DNA from: Allobosea caraganae
GTDB lineage: Bacteria; Pseudomonadota; Alphaproteobacteria; Rhizobiales; Beijerinckiaceae
Length of the DNA: 64,000 nucleotides
NCBI RefSeq assembly: GCF_003351345.1
Contig: NZ_QQTO01000007.1
Span: 62,001 to 126,000 of the forward strand
Direction: 5' to 3'
Shown: positions 1 through 8,906 of the stretch, piece after piece
Layout: each line of letters opens with the position of its first letter
How positions within the stretch are numbered: position 1 is the stretch's first letter
Made by a program: the position numbers and the translations under genes
Notes under the pieces: generated by a model
Database searches by the model: none
Seen by the model: only the letters and a program-made list of their open reading frames with translations
What the model was told of the DNA's origin: nothing

Positions 1-1
1 C

Positions 2-1042
2 GCCATCCGCAACCGCCTGAAGACGCTGAGCGACAGCTACGTCCAGGCTCAGGCGCTCTCGGATCTCAAGCCGGTCGCCGCGCAGGTCATGATCGCGGCC
101 GAGCCGATCGATACGCCCTCGGGCCCGAAGGCCTCCCTCGTCCTTGGCCTCGCCCTGCTGGGGGCGGCGACTTTGGGGGCCGGTCTCGCCTTCCTGCTCG
201 AACGCCGCGACACCGGCTTCCGGCGCGAGGACGAGGTCCTGCCGGAGACCGATTGCCCGTGCCTGGGCCTGATCGCGGCGACCTCGGGCACCGCGATGCG
301 GCTCGACATCGCGGCGCGGCGCGAGACCATGCGGGCGATCGCCGCTTCCACCGGCCTGACCGCGTTCCAGACCAGCGCGAAAACCGTGCTCGTCACCTCC
401 GCGCTGCCCGGAGAAGGCAAGTCGCTCGTGGTCGATTCCCTGGCGCTCAGCCTGATGGAGATGGGCCGCAGCGTCCTCATCATCGACGCGTCGCCGCGCA
501 GCGAGCCCGCCCGCGAGAACCGGCCGGCGCTGGAGGACATGGTCGCCGACGCGTCGAGCCGCCGCCAGTTCCTCGAGAGCCGGCGCGGCGAGCCGTTGCC
601 GGTGCTTCAGCGCCGCAACGCCAGCCTGCGCAGCAGCCTGCCGCTGGTTGCCGGCGAGTCCATGGCCCCGCTTTCGGTCATCCAGCGCCGGACCGGCCTG
701 TCCGAGGGCGGGGCGGTCTTCGCCAACGCCGCCATCGGCGATCTGGTCCGGGAGGCCAGCTCGAAATTCGACGTCATCCTCATCGAGGCGCCGCCGGTCA
801 TGCTCGTGGCGGACTCGCTCATCCTGGCGCAGGTCGCCGACATCGTCATCCAGGCCGTGCGTTGGCACGACACGCCCAAGTCGACGGTCTCAGCCGCGCT
901 GAAGCGGCTGCGCGAGGCTGCCGTGCGCGTCAACGGCATCGTGCTGACCGGCGTCAACCCGGCCAAATACCAGAGCTACCACAGCTTCTTCGGCGCTTCG
1001 TCCACCCGGAAGTTCCGCAAATACTACGCAGCATTTGATTGA
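2..1042 (+). CDS. Wzz/BY-kinase-like polysaccharide co-polymerase, 5' truncated by window edge
   Basis: The reading frame is open from base 2, so the N-terminus lies outside the window. The visible part starts in a short helical linker, then a membrane helix (bases about 131-205), then a cytoplasmic P-loop domain. This is the layout of the C-terminal half of ExoP/Wzc proteins that set polysaccharide chain length. Walker A is intact (ALPGEGKS, from base 401). The Walker A' motif reads LIIDASPR, where BY-kinases normally have DxDxR, and Walker B reads ILIEAPP with Glu where Asp is usual. The tail has four Tyr near the end instead of a dense cluster. It heads a plus-strand block with epimerase, glycosyltransferase and flippase genes. 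Kinase activity is doubtful; a structural Wzz role is inferred. Confidence 0.85.
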   Translation, partial: AIRNRLKTLSDSYVQAQALSDLKPVAAQVMIAAEPIDTPSGPKASLVLGLALLGAATLGAGLAFLLERRDTGFRREDEVLPETDCPCLGLIAATSGTAMRLDIAARRETMRAIAASTGLTAFQTSAKTVLVTSALPGEGKSLVVDSLALSLMEMGRSVLIIDASPRSEPARENRPALEDMVADASSRRQFLESRRGEPLPVLQRRNASLRSSLPLVAGESMAPLSVIQRRTGLSEGGAVFANAAIGDLVREASSKFDVILIEAPPVMLVADSLILAQVADIVIQAVRWHDTPKSTVSAALKRLREAAVRVNGIVLTGVNPAKYQSYHSFFGASSTRKFRKYYAAFD

Positions 1043-1075
1043 GCTTTGCCCGACCTCGCTTCGACGGAGGTAACA

Positions 1076-2044
1076 TTGAATAACGGCCACGATCGCATTT
1101 TGATCACTGGCGGCAACGGCTATGTCGGCCGCCAGGTCACCCGCCAGCTCTACGGGCGCCACGAGATCTGCATCGCGGATAATATCCGCTACGGCCAGGT
1201 CCGCTTCTCGGACGACGAGCTCAAGCGCATCCGGCTGGAGCGGGTCGACATCACCGACCAGCGCGCCATCGCCGAGCTGGTCGCCGATTTCCGCCCGGAT
1301 GCGATCATCCACCTGGCGGCGATCCACTACATTCCGGAATGCGAGCAGGAGCCGGCCAAGGCCCTGCTGACCAACGTGGTCGGCGTGATGAACCTGCTGC
1401 TCGCCGCGCCGGAGGGCTGCTGCTTCGTCTATGCCAGTAGCGGCGCGGTCTACAAGCCCGACACCCAGCCGCATTGCGAGGGCACCGCCGCGCTGGAGCC
1501 CAACGACGTCTATGGGCTGAACAAGCTGCATGGCGAGCACTATGTCCGCTACCTCGCCAAGCAGCGCTCGCTCGCGGCCGTCGTCGTCCGGCTCTTCAAC
1601 GTCGTCGGCCCGGGCGAGACCAATCCGCACCTGCTGCCGGAGATCGTCGCGCAGCTCAAGGCCGGCCGCACCACGCTCAAGCTCGGCAACCGCTGGCCGA
1701 AGCGCGACTACATCCATGTCGAGGACGCGGCGCGGGGCTTCGCCACCATCGCGACCGATGCCGGGCTGGAGCCGGGCGCGACCGTCACCGTCAATCTCGG
1801 CACCTCGCACCCCTATTCTGTCGACGAGATCCTGAGCAAGCTGCGCGGCATCGCCCAGATCCGCTTCGCGCTGGAGCAGGACAGCGATCGCGTCCGCGCC
1901 GTCGACCGGCCCTTCCTCGCCGCCGACACCACCCAGATCCGCCAGCTTTTCGGCTGGGAGCCCGAATTCACCATCGACGACGCCCTGAGCGACCTCTGGC
2001 GTGCGCCCGACCTGTCCGAGGCGCTGACCGCGAAATATCGATGA
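1076..2044 (+). CDS. NAD-dependent sugar epimerase/dehydratase (extended SDR, GalE-like)
   Basis: This is an extended short-chain dehydrogenase of 322 residues, the family that epimerises or dehydrates nucleotide sugars. The N-terminal Rossmann motif ITGGNGYVG (residues 10-18), a Ser pair near residue 121 and the catalytic Tyr146-x3-Lys150 are all visible. I chose the TTG at 1076 because GGAGG lies at 1066-1070, five bases upstream; another TTG at 1046 would add ten residues without such a site. It follows the Wzz-like gene by 33 bases and its stop overlaps the next start (ATGA), so translation is probably coupled. A UDP-glucose 4-epimerase role is plausible, but the substrate cannot be read from the sequence. 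Confidence 0.88.
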   Translation: MNNGHDRILITGGNGYVGRQVTRQLYGRHEICIADNIRYGQVRFSDDELKRIRLERVDITDQRAIAELVADFRPDAIIHLAAIHYIPECEQEPAKALLTNVVGVMNLLLAAPEGCCFVYASSGAVYKPDTQPHCEGTAALEPNDVYGLNKLHGEHYVRYLAKQRSLAAVVVRLFNVVGPGETNPHLLPEIVAQLKAGRTTLKLGNRWPKRDYIHVEDAARGFATIATDAGLEPGATVTVNLGTSHPYSVDEILSKLRGIAQIRFALEQDSDRVRAVDRPFLAADTTQIRQLFGWEPEFTIDDALSDLWRAPDLSEALTAKYR

Positions 2045-3306
2045 TCAGGGTGCTCGCAGCCATCGTGGCCCCGCCACATCTGACGGTCAGCGGCGCCGGG
2101 CGTGCCGGCGAGCAGCTCAGCCTCGCGCTTGCCGAGCATTGCGAGGTCACCGTCGCCAACATGATGGCATCGCAGACGGGTCCGGACGAAGGCAAGCTGC
2201 GTCGCGTGCCCGTGAAAGTGAGCCTGCCGCCGCTGCTGCCCTGGCGCCGCGTGCCCAACCGCTACCGCACGCTGTTCTACCGCTCGAACATTCCCGACCT
2301 GATCGAGGCCGGCGGCTTCGACCTCGTGCACCTGCACAATCCGATGCCGGCGCTCGAAATGGCGCGGATCGCCCGCGCCTGCCGCCGCGCCGGCGTGCCC
2401 TATGTGATCTCGACCCACGGCTTCAACGAGATCGCCAATGGCGAGCGCATCTACGGCTTCGGCCTGCCGAAGCGGCTGGTCTGGAAGGCTCTGGTGACGG
2501 AGCCGGTCTCCTGGGCCGTCCGGCACGCCGCTGCGATCTTCGCGCTCTCGCCGGCCGACAAGGAGATCGCCCGGCAGATGGGCTTTGCTGGCGAGGCACT
2601 CGCGGTCGTTCCCAACGGCGTGCCGCAGCCGCGCCCCGCCGATCCCGCTGGCGACAAGGCGATCTATGCCCGCCTCGGCATCGCCGAGCCGAGCAAGGGC
2701 CGGATCACCTGCATGTTCCTGGCGAACCACACGCCGAACAAGGGCTTGCCCGTCCTGCTCTCGGCCTTCTCGCAGCTCGACTGTCCCTACCAGCTGATCG
2801 TCGGCGGCGAGACGCGCGCCGAGGTCGACTACAGCCTGGCAACCGCACCGCGCCGGCCCGATCAGCAGATCGTCGTGACCGGAAGGTTGTCGGATGACGA
2901 GGTGGCGGCGTTGTTCCGGCGCTCCGACCTCTTCGTCTTCCCGACGCTGGCCGACACCTTCCCGCTGGCGATCCTTGAGGCCATGTCCTACGGCCTGCCG
3001 GTCCTGGCCTCGAATGTCGGCGGCATTCCCTATCAGATCGACGAGCGCAGCGGCCGGCTGGTCGCGGCCGGCAATGCCGAACAGCTCGCCGATGCGGTTG
3101 GCCGCTTCGCGCGGGCGCCGGTCACCCTCGCCAAGATGGGACGCCACGCCAAAGCGCGCGTCGCCGCGCAATTCACCTGGGAGAGCGCCGCAAGCCGCGC
3201 CTTCGCCGAATACGAGCGGGTGCTCAGCCTGCCGCAAACCCGATCCGCGCCCGTGAAGACGCGCATCGCTGCCGCCCCCCATATGCAGAGAGGGACGCCT
3301 GCATGA
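2041..3306 (+). CDS. Glycosyltransferase family 4
   Basis: A GT-B fold glycosyltransferase of 421 residues. The N-terminal half begins with a strand and a loop of the kind that binds the acceptor (APPHLTVSGAGR). The C-terminal half has the GT4 nucleotide-sugar site, with FVFPTLADTFPLAILEAMS followed by GLPVLAS, which is the family's E-x7-E type region. It would add one sugar to the lipid-linked EPS repeat at the cytoplasmic face. The ATG overlaps the stop of the epimerase gene and its own stop overlaps the next ATG, so three genes form a tightly coupled run. Donor and acceptor are unknown. Confidence 0.9.
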   Translation: MIRVLAAIVAPPHLTVSGAGRAGEQLSLALAEHCEVTVANMMASQTGPDEGKLRRVPVKVSLPPLLPWRRVPNRYRTLFYRSNIPDLIEAGGFDLVHLHNPMPALEMARIARACRRAGVPYVISTHGFNEIANGERIYGFGLPKRLVWKALVTEPVSWAVRHAAAIFALSPADKEIARQMGFAGEALAVVPNGVPQPRPADPAGDKAIYARLGIAEPSKGRITCMFLANHTPNKGLPVLLSAFSQLDCPYQLIVGGETRAEVDYSLATAPRRPDQQIVVTGRLSDDEVAALFRRSDLFVFPTLADTFPLAILEAMSYGLPVLASNVGGIPYQIDERSGRLVAAGNAEQLADAVGRFARAPVTLAKMGRHAKARVAAQFTWESAASRAFAEYERVLSLPQTRSAPVKTRIAAAPHMQRGTPA

Positions 3307-5567
3307 CCCAGCACGATTCAGCCCGCCAAGATTCCGCGCGCCTGGCCATTATCGGCTGCGGCGCCGTCGTCGATCACCACATCTTGCCCTCGCTCCGGCG
3401 CATCGGCTGGCTGCCGAGCGTTCTGGTCGACCGCTCGCCCGAGCGCATAGCGCTCGCTGCCGGCAAGCTCGGCGGCAAGGGCCGCACCATCGCCAAGGCG
3501 AGCGACTGGCGCGAGGTGGCCGATCAGTTCGACGCCGCCATCGTCGCCGTGCCGCATGTCCTGCACGGGCCGATCGGCCTCGACCTGCTCGCTTCCGGCA
3601 AACACCTCTTCATGGAGAAGCCGCTGGCGGTGAGCACGGAGCAAGGCGGCGCCATGATCGCCGCTGCCGAGGCCGGCGGCCTCTCGCTCAGGGTCGGCCT
3701 GCTCAGGCGCTATCTCCACGTCGCACGCTGGCTCAAGGCGCTGCTGGAGGCGCGCGTGCTGGGCGAGGTCAAGCGCTTCAGCATCCGCGAGGGCTTTGTC
3801 TTCAACTGGGCGACGAGCTCCGACGCCTTGCTGCGGCGCGACCTCGCCGGCGGCGGGGTGCTGATGGATACCGGCGCCCATACGCTCGACCTCATGCTCT
3901 GGTGGCTTGGCGACGTCGCCTCGCTGACCTACCGCGACGATGCCGGCCACGGCGTCGAGGCCGATTGCCTGCTTGAGTGCCGGATGGCCTCGGGCGCCAC
4001 CGGCCGCGTCGAGCTCAGCCGCACGCGCGACCTGCGCGACACGATCCTGATCGAGGGCACGGAAGGTTTCGCCGAGGTCCATCTGGCGAAGAACCTCGTC
4101 CTGGCCGGCTCGCCCAACGCGCTTTCCTTCCAGCACGAGGGGCACTCGCCGGCGGAGATGCCGATGCAGCTCTTTCCCGAGCTGTTCGATGGCGAGCTGC
4201 GCGATTTCCGCGCCAGCGTCGCCGGCGATGCGGCCAAGGGGATAACCGGGACTGAGGGCCTGCGCTCGGTGGGGCTGATCGAGCGCTGCTACGCCGCGCG
4301 GGAAACGCTCGAAATGCCCTGGCAGTCGGCCCGGCCTTCGACCGGCGCAAATGGCGACGTGCCGAAGCTGCCCGCAGGCAGCACTGCGCTGATCACCGGA
4401 GCCACCGGCTTCATTGGCGGCCGGCTGGCCGAGCGATTGGTCGAGCAAGGCGTGCGCGTGCGCTGCCTTATCCGCAATTTCGGCCAGGCGACGCGGCTTG
4501 CCCGGCTGCCGGTCGAGATCGTCCATGGCCGGCTCGACGATGCCGAGGCGGTCAACCGCGCCGCAAAGGGCGCCGACTACGTCTTTCACTGCGCCTACGA
4601 CCTGCGCGCGCGCACGCTCAACCTCGACGGGCTCGAGCGGCTGATCGAGGCCGCCCAACGCGAGAAGGCAAAGGGCTTCGTCTATGTCAGCAGCTTCTCG
4701 GTCTACGAGCCCTTCCCCGACGGCGTGCTGACCGAGGAGACCCGTGACGGCGACCGTTCCTGGATCTATGCCCGGACCAAGCTCGACCTCGAGGCGCGCG
4801 TGCTCAAGGCGGCGCGCGAGGAGGGGCTCAACGCCAGCATCGTCCAGCCCTCGATCGTCTACGGCCCGTTCTCGAAGCCCTGGACCAACGCTCCGGCCGA
4901 GATGCTGCTGACCGGCGAGGTCATCCTGCCCGATCTCGGCGAGGGGCTGTGCAACGCGGTCTATATCGACGATCTGGTCGATGGGCTGGTGCTCGCGGCG
5001 CAGCGCCCCGAAGCCAAGGGCGAGCGCTTCATCATGACCGGGCCGGAGCCGGTGATCTGGGCCTCGTTCTATGAGGCGATCGCCGAGGCGGTGCGCGCCA
5101 ACAAGCCGTCCTATTGGCCGGCCGACGCGATCGCGAAGAACAATCACGGCTTCATGCACGACCTCAAGATGGTGCTGGCCAATCCGAAGCGGCTGATCCA
5201 GATCGTCGTGCGCTGGCCGACGGCGCGCCAGGCCCTGCAGGCCGGCTACGACGCCTTGCCGAAGCCGCTCTACGACCTGGTGACGCGCGTCTATTTCGGC
5301 GGCGGCGGGCGGCGCTTCGGCATGCGCTACCTGCCGGACCCGCAGGCGCTGGCGCTCTACCGCTCGCAGGCCCATGCCAGCAGCGAGAAGGCTGTGCGCC
5401 TGCTCGGCTATCGCCCGCGCTACGACTTCACGGCGGGAATGCGCGAGACGGCCGCCTATCTCGACTGGGCCTATGGCGATCTGCGCGAGCAGAGCGCGGC
5501 CCCCAGTCTCCCGCAGCCTGATGCGACGACCGGGAGCGCTTCGGCGAATCTCGCCCATGCGGGTTAG
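3303..5567 (+). CDS. Fused Gfo/Idh/MocA oxidoreductase and NAD-dependent epimerase/dehydratase
   Basis: One 754-residue frame joins two complete enzyme types. Residues about 14-345 are a Gfo/Idh/MocA oxidoreductase: an N-terminal dinucleotide fold (LAIIGCGAVVDHH) and the EKPLAVS motif near residue 105, with the usual alpha/beta substrate domain after it. Residues about 361-720 are an extended SDR: ITGATGFIGG at the start and Tyr489-x3-Lys493 as the catalytic pair. No stop or frameshift separates the halves; the linker is short and Pro/Gly-rich. Such pairs act on nucleotide sugars, for example oxidation at C3 followed by reduction or epimerisation. The fusion sits between a GT4 and a flippase gene, so it probably makes an unusual EPS sugar; the substrate is unknown. 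Confidence 0.88.
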   Translation: MTQHDSARQDSARLAIIGCGAVVDHHILPSLRRIGWLPSVLVDRSPERIALAAGKLGGKGRTIAKASDWREVADQFDAAIVAVPHVLHGPIGLDLLASGKHLFMEKPLAVSTEQGGAMIAAAEAGGLSLRVGLLRRYLHVARWLKALLEARVLGEVKRFSIREGFVFNWATSSDALLRRDLAGGGVLMDTGAHTLDLMLWWLGDVASLTYRDDAGHGVEADCLLECRMASGATGRVELSRTRDLRDTILIEGTEGFAEVHLAKNLVLAGSPNALSFQHEGHSPAEMPMQLFPELFDGELRDFRASVAGDAAKGITGTEGLRSVGLIERCYAARETLEMPWQSARPSTGANGDVPKLPAGSTALITGATGFIGGRLAERLVEQGVRVRCLIRNFGQATRLARLPVEIVHGRLDDAEAVNRAAKGADYVFHCAYDLRARTLNLDGLERLIEAAQREKAKGFVYVSSFSVYEPFPDGVLTEETRDGDRSWIYARTKLDLEARVLKAAREEGLNASIVQPSIVYGPFSKPWTNAPAEMLLTGEVILPDLGEGLCNAVYIDDLVDGLVLAAQRPEAKGERFIMTGPEPVIWASFYEAIAEAVRANKPSYWPADAIAKNNHGFMHDLKMVLANPKRLIQIVVRWPTARQALQAGYDALPKPLYDLVTRVYFGGGGRRFGMRYLPDPQALALYRSQAHASSEKAVRLLGYRPRYDFTAGMRETAAYLDWAYGDLREQSAAPSLPQPDATTGSASANLAHAG

Positions 5568-6813
5568 CGCGCACCTGCTCCGGTCCTCTCTGCTCCGGTC
5601 TTCCTGGACGGTGATCGACCAGGGCGTCGTCAGCCTTGGGGCGTTCCTGCTCAACATCGTGCTGGCGCGCCATTTGCCGCCGGCCGAATACGGCGCCTTC
5701 GCGCTGGTGCTCGGCACGCTCATGCTGGTCCAGCTGATCAACAGCTCGCTGATCTTCTATCCGATGTCGATCCGCAGCACCGTCCTGGCCGAGGACGAGC
5801 GGCAAAAGCTGATCGGCCGCAGCCTCGTCCTGCTCGCCGGCCTGTGCCTGCCGCTGATGCTGCTCGTCGGAACAGGGCTCGTGCTGATGGGCCGCGCCGA
5901 CCTGCTGGTGCCGTTGCTGCTCTATTTCTTCGTTGCGCAGGTGCAGGAAACGCTGCGGCGCGGCCTCTTCGCCGAGTTCCGCCATCGCGACGCACTGATC
6001 GGCGACCTGATCGGCTGTCTCGGGCAGGTCGCCCTGGTGCTGCTCCTGCTGCAGCACGGGCCAGTCGACCTTGCCGAGGTGTTCTACGCCCTGGCGCTGG
6101 CCTCCAGCGTCGCGCTCGCGGTGAACTACTGGCAGGTCAGAGCCGATTTCCGCGACCTGCGCCGCCTGCGCGCGACGATGGCCGATTTCTGGTCGCTCGG
6201 GCGCTGGTCGCTCGCCAACAACCTGACCGGGGCATCGCGAATACAGCTCTTCCTCTGGGGGCTCGCCGCCCTGTTCGGCGCGGCCGCGACGGCCTCCTTC
6301 CAGGCGGCGCACAACGTCATCAACCTTGCCAACCCGATCCTGCTCGGCCTCTGCAACGTCATTCCGCAGACGGCGGCGCGAAAGTTCCAGGATGGCTACG
6401 GCACCGCCTGGCTGGCGGCGCGGCCCTATGCCCTGGCCGGGGCGCTGCCGATCCTGCTCTGCTACGGCGTGCTGCTGGTCGCCCCCGAGCTCGTGCTGCA
6501 CCTGCTCTACGGCGCGGGCTCGGCCTATGCCGGGCTGGTCCTGCCCATCCGCATCCTCGCCGCCGGCGCGCTGCTCGGCTATTCGGCCGACATGGTCTGC
6601 TCCTACATGCACGGGGTCGACGCCGCCCGCCTCGCGCTCCTCATCAACGGGCTCGGCACCTTCGCCGCGCTCTCGCTGTTCCTGCCGCTTGCCACGCATT
6701 TCGGAGTCGCCGGCGCCTGCGGTGCCGTCCTGGCGTCGAGCTTCGTGCGGCTGATCGCGTCGCAATGGATCCTGTCGAGGATGATCGCAGATGGGCGCCA
6801 ACCTGTTGTCTAG
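5557..6813 (+). CDS. Wzx-like polysaccharide flippase (MOP/PST family)
   Basis: A 418-residue integral membrane protein with about twelve hydrophobic segments. It begins with an amphipathic stretch followed by SWTVIDQGVVSLGAFLLNIVLA, which matches the first helix of oligosaccharide flippases. It would move lipid-linked repeat units across the inner membrane. The ATG at 5557 was chosen because conserved sequence starts just after it; it overlaps the fusion gene by 11 bases, and upstream codons in this frame look like read-through of that gene. The next gene overlaps it by 23 bases. A second Wzx-like gene lies at 25130-26650. Confidence 0.82.
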   Translation: MRVSAHLLRSSLLRSSWTVIDQGVVSLGAFLLNIVLARHLPPAEYGAFALVLGTLMLVQLINSSLIFYPMSIRSTVLAEDERQKLIGRSLVLLAGLCLPLMLLVGTGLVLMGRADLLVPLLLYFFVAQVQETLRRGLFAEFRHRDALIGDLIGCLGQVALVLLLLQHGPVDLAEVFYALALASSVALAVNYWQVRADFRDLRRLRATMADFWSLGRWSLANNLTGASRIQLFLWGLAALFGAAATASFQAAHNVINLANPILLGLCNVIPQTAARKFQDGYGTAWLAARPYALAGALPILLCYGVLLVAPELVLHLLYGAGSAYAGLVLPIRILAAGALLGYSADMVCSYMHGVDAARLALLINGLGTFAALSLFLPLATHFGVAGACGAVLASSFVRLIASQWILSRMIADGRQPVV

Positions 6814-8020
6814 ACCACGCCCCGTACTGCGCGTCGTCGCGTCGGCCGGCGCGCGCCGGCGGCTCGACATTCGCCATGTCATCATCGACGACGTCAGCCC
6901 GCACCCTTCGGCCGCCAATGGCATCCACCATGTCGCGGGCCGGATCGCGCGCGAGCAGGTCGCCGCCGGCGACGATGCCCGGATCATCTTCCTGCGGCAG
7001 CAGGACATGGCAGGCGAGGCGGAGTCCTTCGACCTGCCGACGCTGATCCTGCCGCTCGACGGCCCCAGGATCATGGGCCATCCCGTCGCCATGGTGCCAG
7101 AGGCCGTCGCCGCGCTGACCGCCGGCGCCGGTCCCGATACGATCTTCCACATCCACACCGCCCGGCAGCCATTGCTGCTCTCGCTCGTGCGGGAGCTGGC
7201 CCGGCGCAACCTCGCCTTCGGCATCACTGTCCATGGCCGCTATTCCCACGTCATCGACGCGCGGGGCCGTGTCGCGAACTGGAAGTCGGCGCTCTACCTC
7301 AGGCTGATCGAGCGTCGCGCCATCGAGCGCGCCCGCTTCGTCCAGGCCGTGTCGCAAGCCGAGGCAGACGTGATCCGCCGCCTCGCGCCGCGCGCCCGCA
7401 TCTGCGTGATCCCCAACGCCGCCTTTTCCAGCGCGCTCGACGGTGCGCCGCCAGCGCCGCGCCGTGTCGCCTCCTTCGCGGCTTTCCCGACCTTCGGCTT
7501 CTGCGGTCGCTACGAGATCGTCCACAAGGGGCTCGACCTCCTCGTCGAGGGCTTCGCCCTCTATCGCCGCGAGGGTGGCCCCGGCCGCCTCGTGCTCATC
7601 GGCACCGGCCCGGCCCGAGACGTCATCGCAGCGATGGTCAACACCTCGGGCATTGCCGACGCCGTCGACATCCACGGGCCGTGCTTTGGCGCGGAGAAGC
7701 AGCGCCGGATGCAGGACTGGGACTTCTTCGTGCAGCCCTCGCGCTTCGACGGCGTGCCGATCGCCGCGCTCGAGGCGGCGCTGACGGGGCTTCCGCTGAT
7801 CGTCTCGACCGAGACCGGCCTTGCCCAGGCCCTCCAGGCCGCAGGGGCCGGCATCGTGATCCGCAACCTCACGGCGGCGGCCGTCGCGCTGTCCTTCGCC
7901 GAGGCCGCACTGGTCTCGCCGAAGGCCTGGAGCGCGATGGCGGCCAGCGCCCATGACATGGCCATCGCGATCGGCGACTGGACGCCGATCGCCGCCAGCT
8001 TGCGCAAGCTCTACCTGTGA
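6791..8020 (+). CDS. Glycosyltransferase family 4
   Basis: A 409-residue GT-B glycosyltransferase. The N-terminal domain carries the acceptor-side fold (HVIIDDVSPHPSAANGIHH), and the C-terminal domain has the strand FGFCGRYEIVHKGLDLLV and the donor-binding run FVQPSRFDGVPIAALEAALTG. The ATG at 6791 is preceded by GAGGA eight bases upstream, inside the end of the flippase gene. It is the last gene of the first plus-strand block, and a strong hairpin follows 17 bases after its stop. It presumably adds one residue of the EPS repeat unit. The sugar is not predictable. Confidence 0.88.
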   Translation: MGANLLSRPRPVLRVVASAGARRRLDIRHVIIDDVSPHPSAANGIHHVAGRIAREQVAAGDDARIIFLRQQDMAGEAESFDLPTLILPLDGPRIMGHPVAMVPEAVAALTAGAGPDTIFHIHTARQPLLLSLVRELARRNLAFGITVHGRYSHVIDARGRVANWKSALYLRLIERRAIERARFVQAVSQAEADVIRRLAPRARICVIPNAAFSSALDGAPPAPRRVASFAAFPTFGFCGRYEIVHKGLDLLVEGFALYRREGGPGRLVLIGTGPARDVIAAMVNTSGIADAVDIHGPCFGAEKQRRMQDWDFFVQPSRFDGVPIAALEAALTGLPLIVSTETGLAQALQAAGAGIVIRNLTAAAVALSFAEAALVSPKAWSAMAASAHDMAIAIGDWTPIAASLRKLYL

Positions 8021-8036
8021 CGATGGAATGAGAAGA

Positions 8037-8064
8037 GCCGGCCCCGGAAACGGGGCCGGCCTTA
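8037..8064 (+). terminator. GC-rich hairpin, likely terminator of the first EPS block
   Basis: A perfect 10-bp stem (GCCGGCCCCG at 8037-8046 pairing with CGGGGCCGGC at 8051-8060) encloses a GAAA loop. Only a weak T run (CTTA) follows, so it may need Rho or act from both sides; the gene on the other side (8160-8906) converges on it. Confidence 0.7.
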
Positions 8065-8151
8065 GAGCCGGAATCTGAATCCGTCTCTCATCCAAGAGTT
8101 AGAGCATGATGTCGCCCGAAAACCGGTGCCCACTTTTCGGCATCATGCTCT
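8063..8151. repeat. Dispersed palindromic repeat, AGAGCATGATG family, copy A
   Basis: The core 8101-8151 is an imperfect palindrome: AGAGCATGATG and CCGAAAA on the left pair with TTTTCGG and CATCATGCTCT on the right. The leader 8063-8100 (TAGAGCCGGA, then ATCTGAATCCGTCTCTCA) matches the leader of the copy at 53581-53704, but lacks a 35-base hairpin found there. It lies between the convergent ends of a GT4 gene and a regulator gene. Confidence 0.85.
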
Positions 8152-8159
8152 CACGCGCC

Positions 8160-8906
8160 TTACGGCGCCATGTGCACCCGCGTCAGCTTGAAGGCCGAGC
8201 CATGGGCGTCCATGGCGCTGTGGCCGTCCAGGATCGCGGGAGGCGGGTCCAGGCGGTTGACCGCCCAGATCGCCGCCTGGGTGCGGTTCTGCACGTGGAT
8301 CTTGCGCAGGATCGCCTTGATGTGGACCTTCACCGTCGCCTCGACGATGTCGAGGTTGCGGGCGATCATCTTGTTGGACTGTCCGCGCACGAGACATTGC
8401 AGGATCTGCATCTCGCGGGCGGAGAGCGAACGGGATGAGTGCAGGATCGGCGGCTCCTCGACGGCGATCTCGTCCTCGATCTCGATATCCAGCCCATGCT
8501 CGTCGGCCATCCGGGTCAGGATCGCGGAGGGAAAGATGCTCTCCCCGAGCATGACCAGTTCGAGCGACTTGATCAGGGTCGAACAGTTGATCGTCTTCAT
8601 CAGGTAGCCGCGCGCGGACATGCGAAAGGCGGTGTGGACTTGATCTGAATTATACTGATCGGCAAGGACGACGAGACGCGAATTTGGAAAGCGCTCCCGA
8701 AGTCTGCGGATGTTCTTTTCCAGGCCGGAATCGCTTTCACCGGTGCCCAGGATCATGAGCTCTGGTTCAGGCGAAATCTCACCGTCGATCTCATCGGCAC
8801 TTGCTACGGTCGCGGTCACGATAAAGCCCGTTCTCGCCAGCAGCTTGCCGAGTCCTTCCCGAAATAGGGTGCTATGTTCTATCAATATTGTAGGAACGCC
8901 ACTCAT
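8160..8906 (-). CDS. LuxR/NarL-type response regulator with atypical receiver domain
   Basis: A 248-residue protein with an N-terminal CheY-like domain (residues about 5-120) and a C-terminal LuxR-type helix-turn-helix (about 178-235; LSAREMQILQCLVRGQSNK). The receiver keeps the conserved Lys104, but the acidic pair is Glu10-His11 and the usual phospho-acceptor Asp position reads Gly54. It is therefore unlikely to be switched by ordinary phosphotransfer. GAGAGG lies five bases before the ATG. It is the only regulator in the EPS locus and has a long AT-rich region upstream, so control of EPS genes is a reasonable inference. No histidine kinase gene is nearby. Confidence 0.88.
   Translation of the reverse strand: MSGVPTILIEHSTLFREGLGKLLARTGFIVTATVASADEIDGEISPEPELMILGTGESDSGLEKNIRRLRERFPNSRLVVLADQYNSDQVHTAFRMSARGYLMKTINCSTLIKSLELVMLGESIFPSAILTRMADEHGLDIEIEDEIAVEEPPILHSSRSLSAREMQILQCLVRGQSNKMIARNLDIVEATVKVHIKAILRKIHVQNRTQAAIWAVNRLDPPPAILDGHSAMDAHGSAFKLTRVHMAP

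Noticed and set aside
3318..5741. 807-codon minus-strand frame opposite the fusion gene
   Set aside because: Shadow frame of third-position GC bias; the plus strand has two intact enzyme domains.
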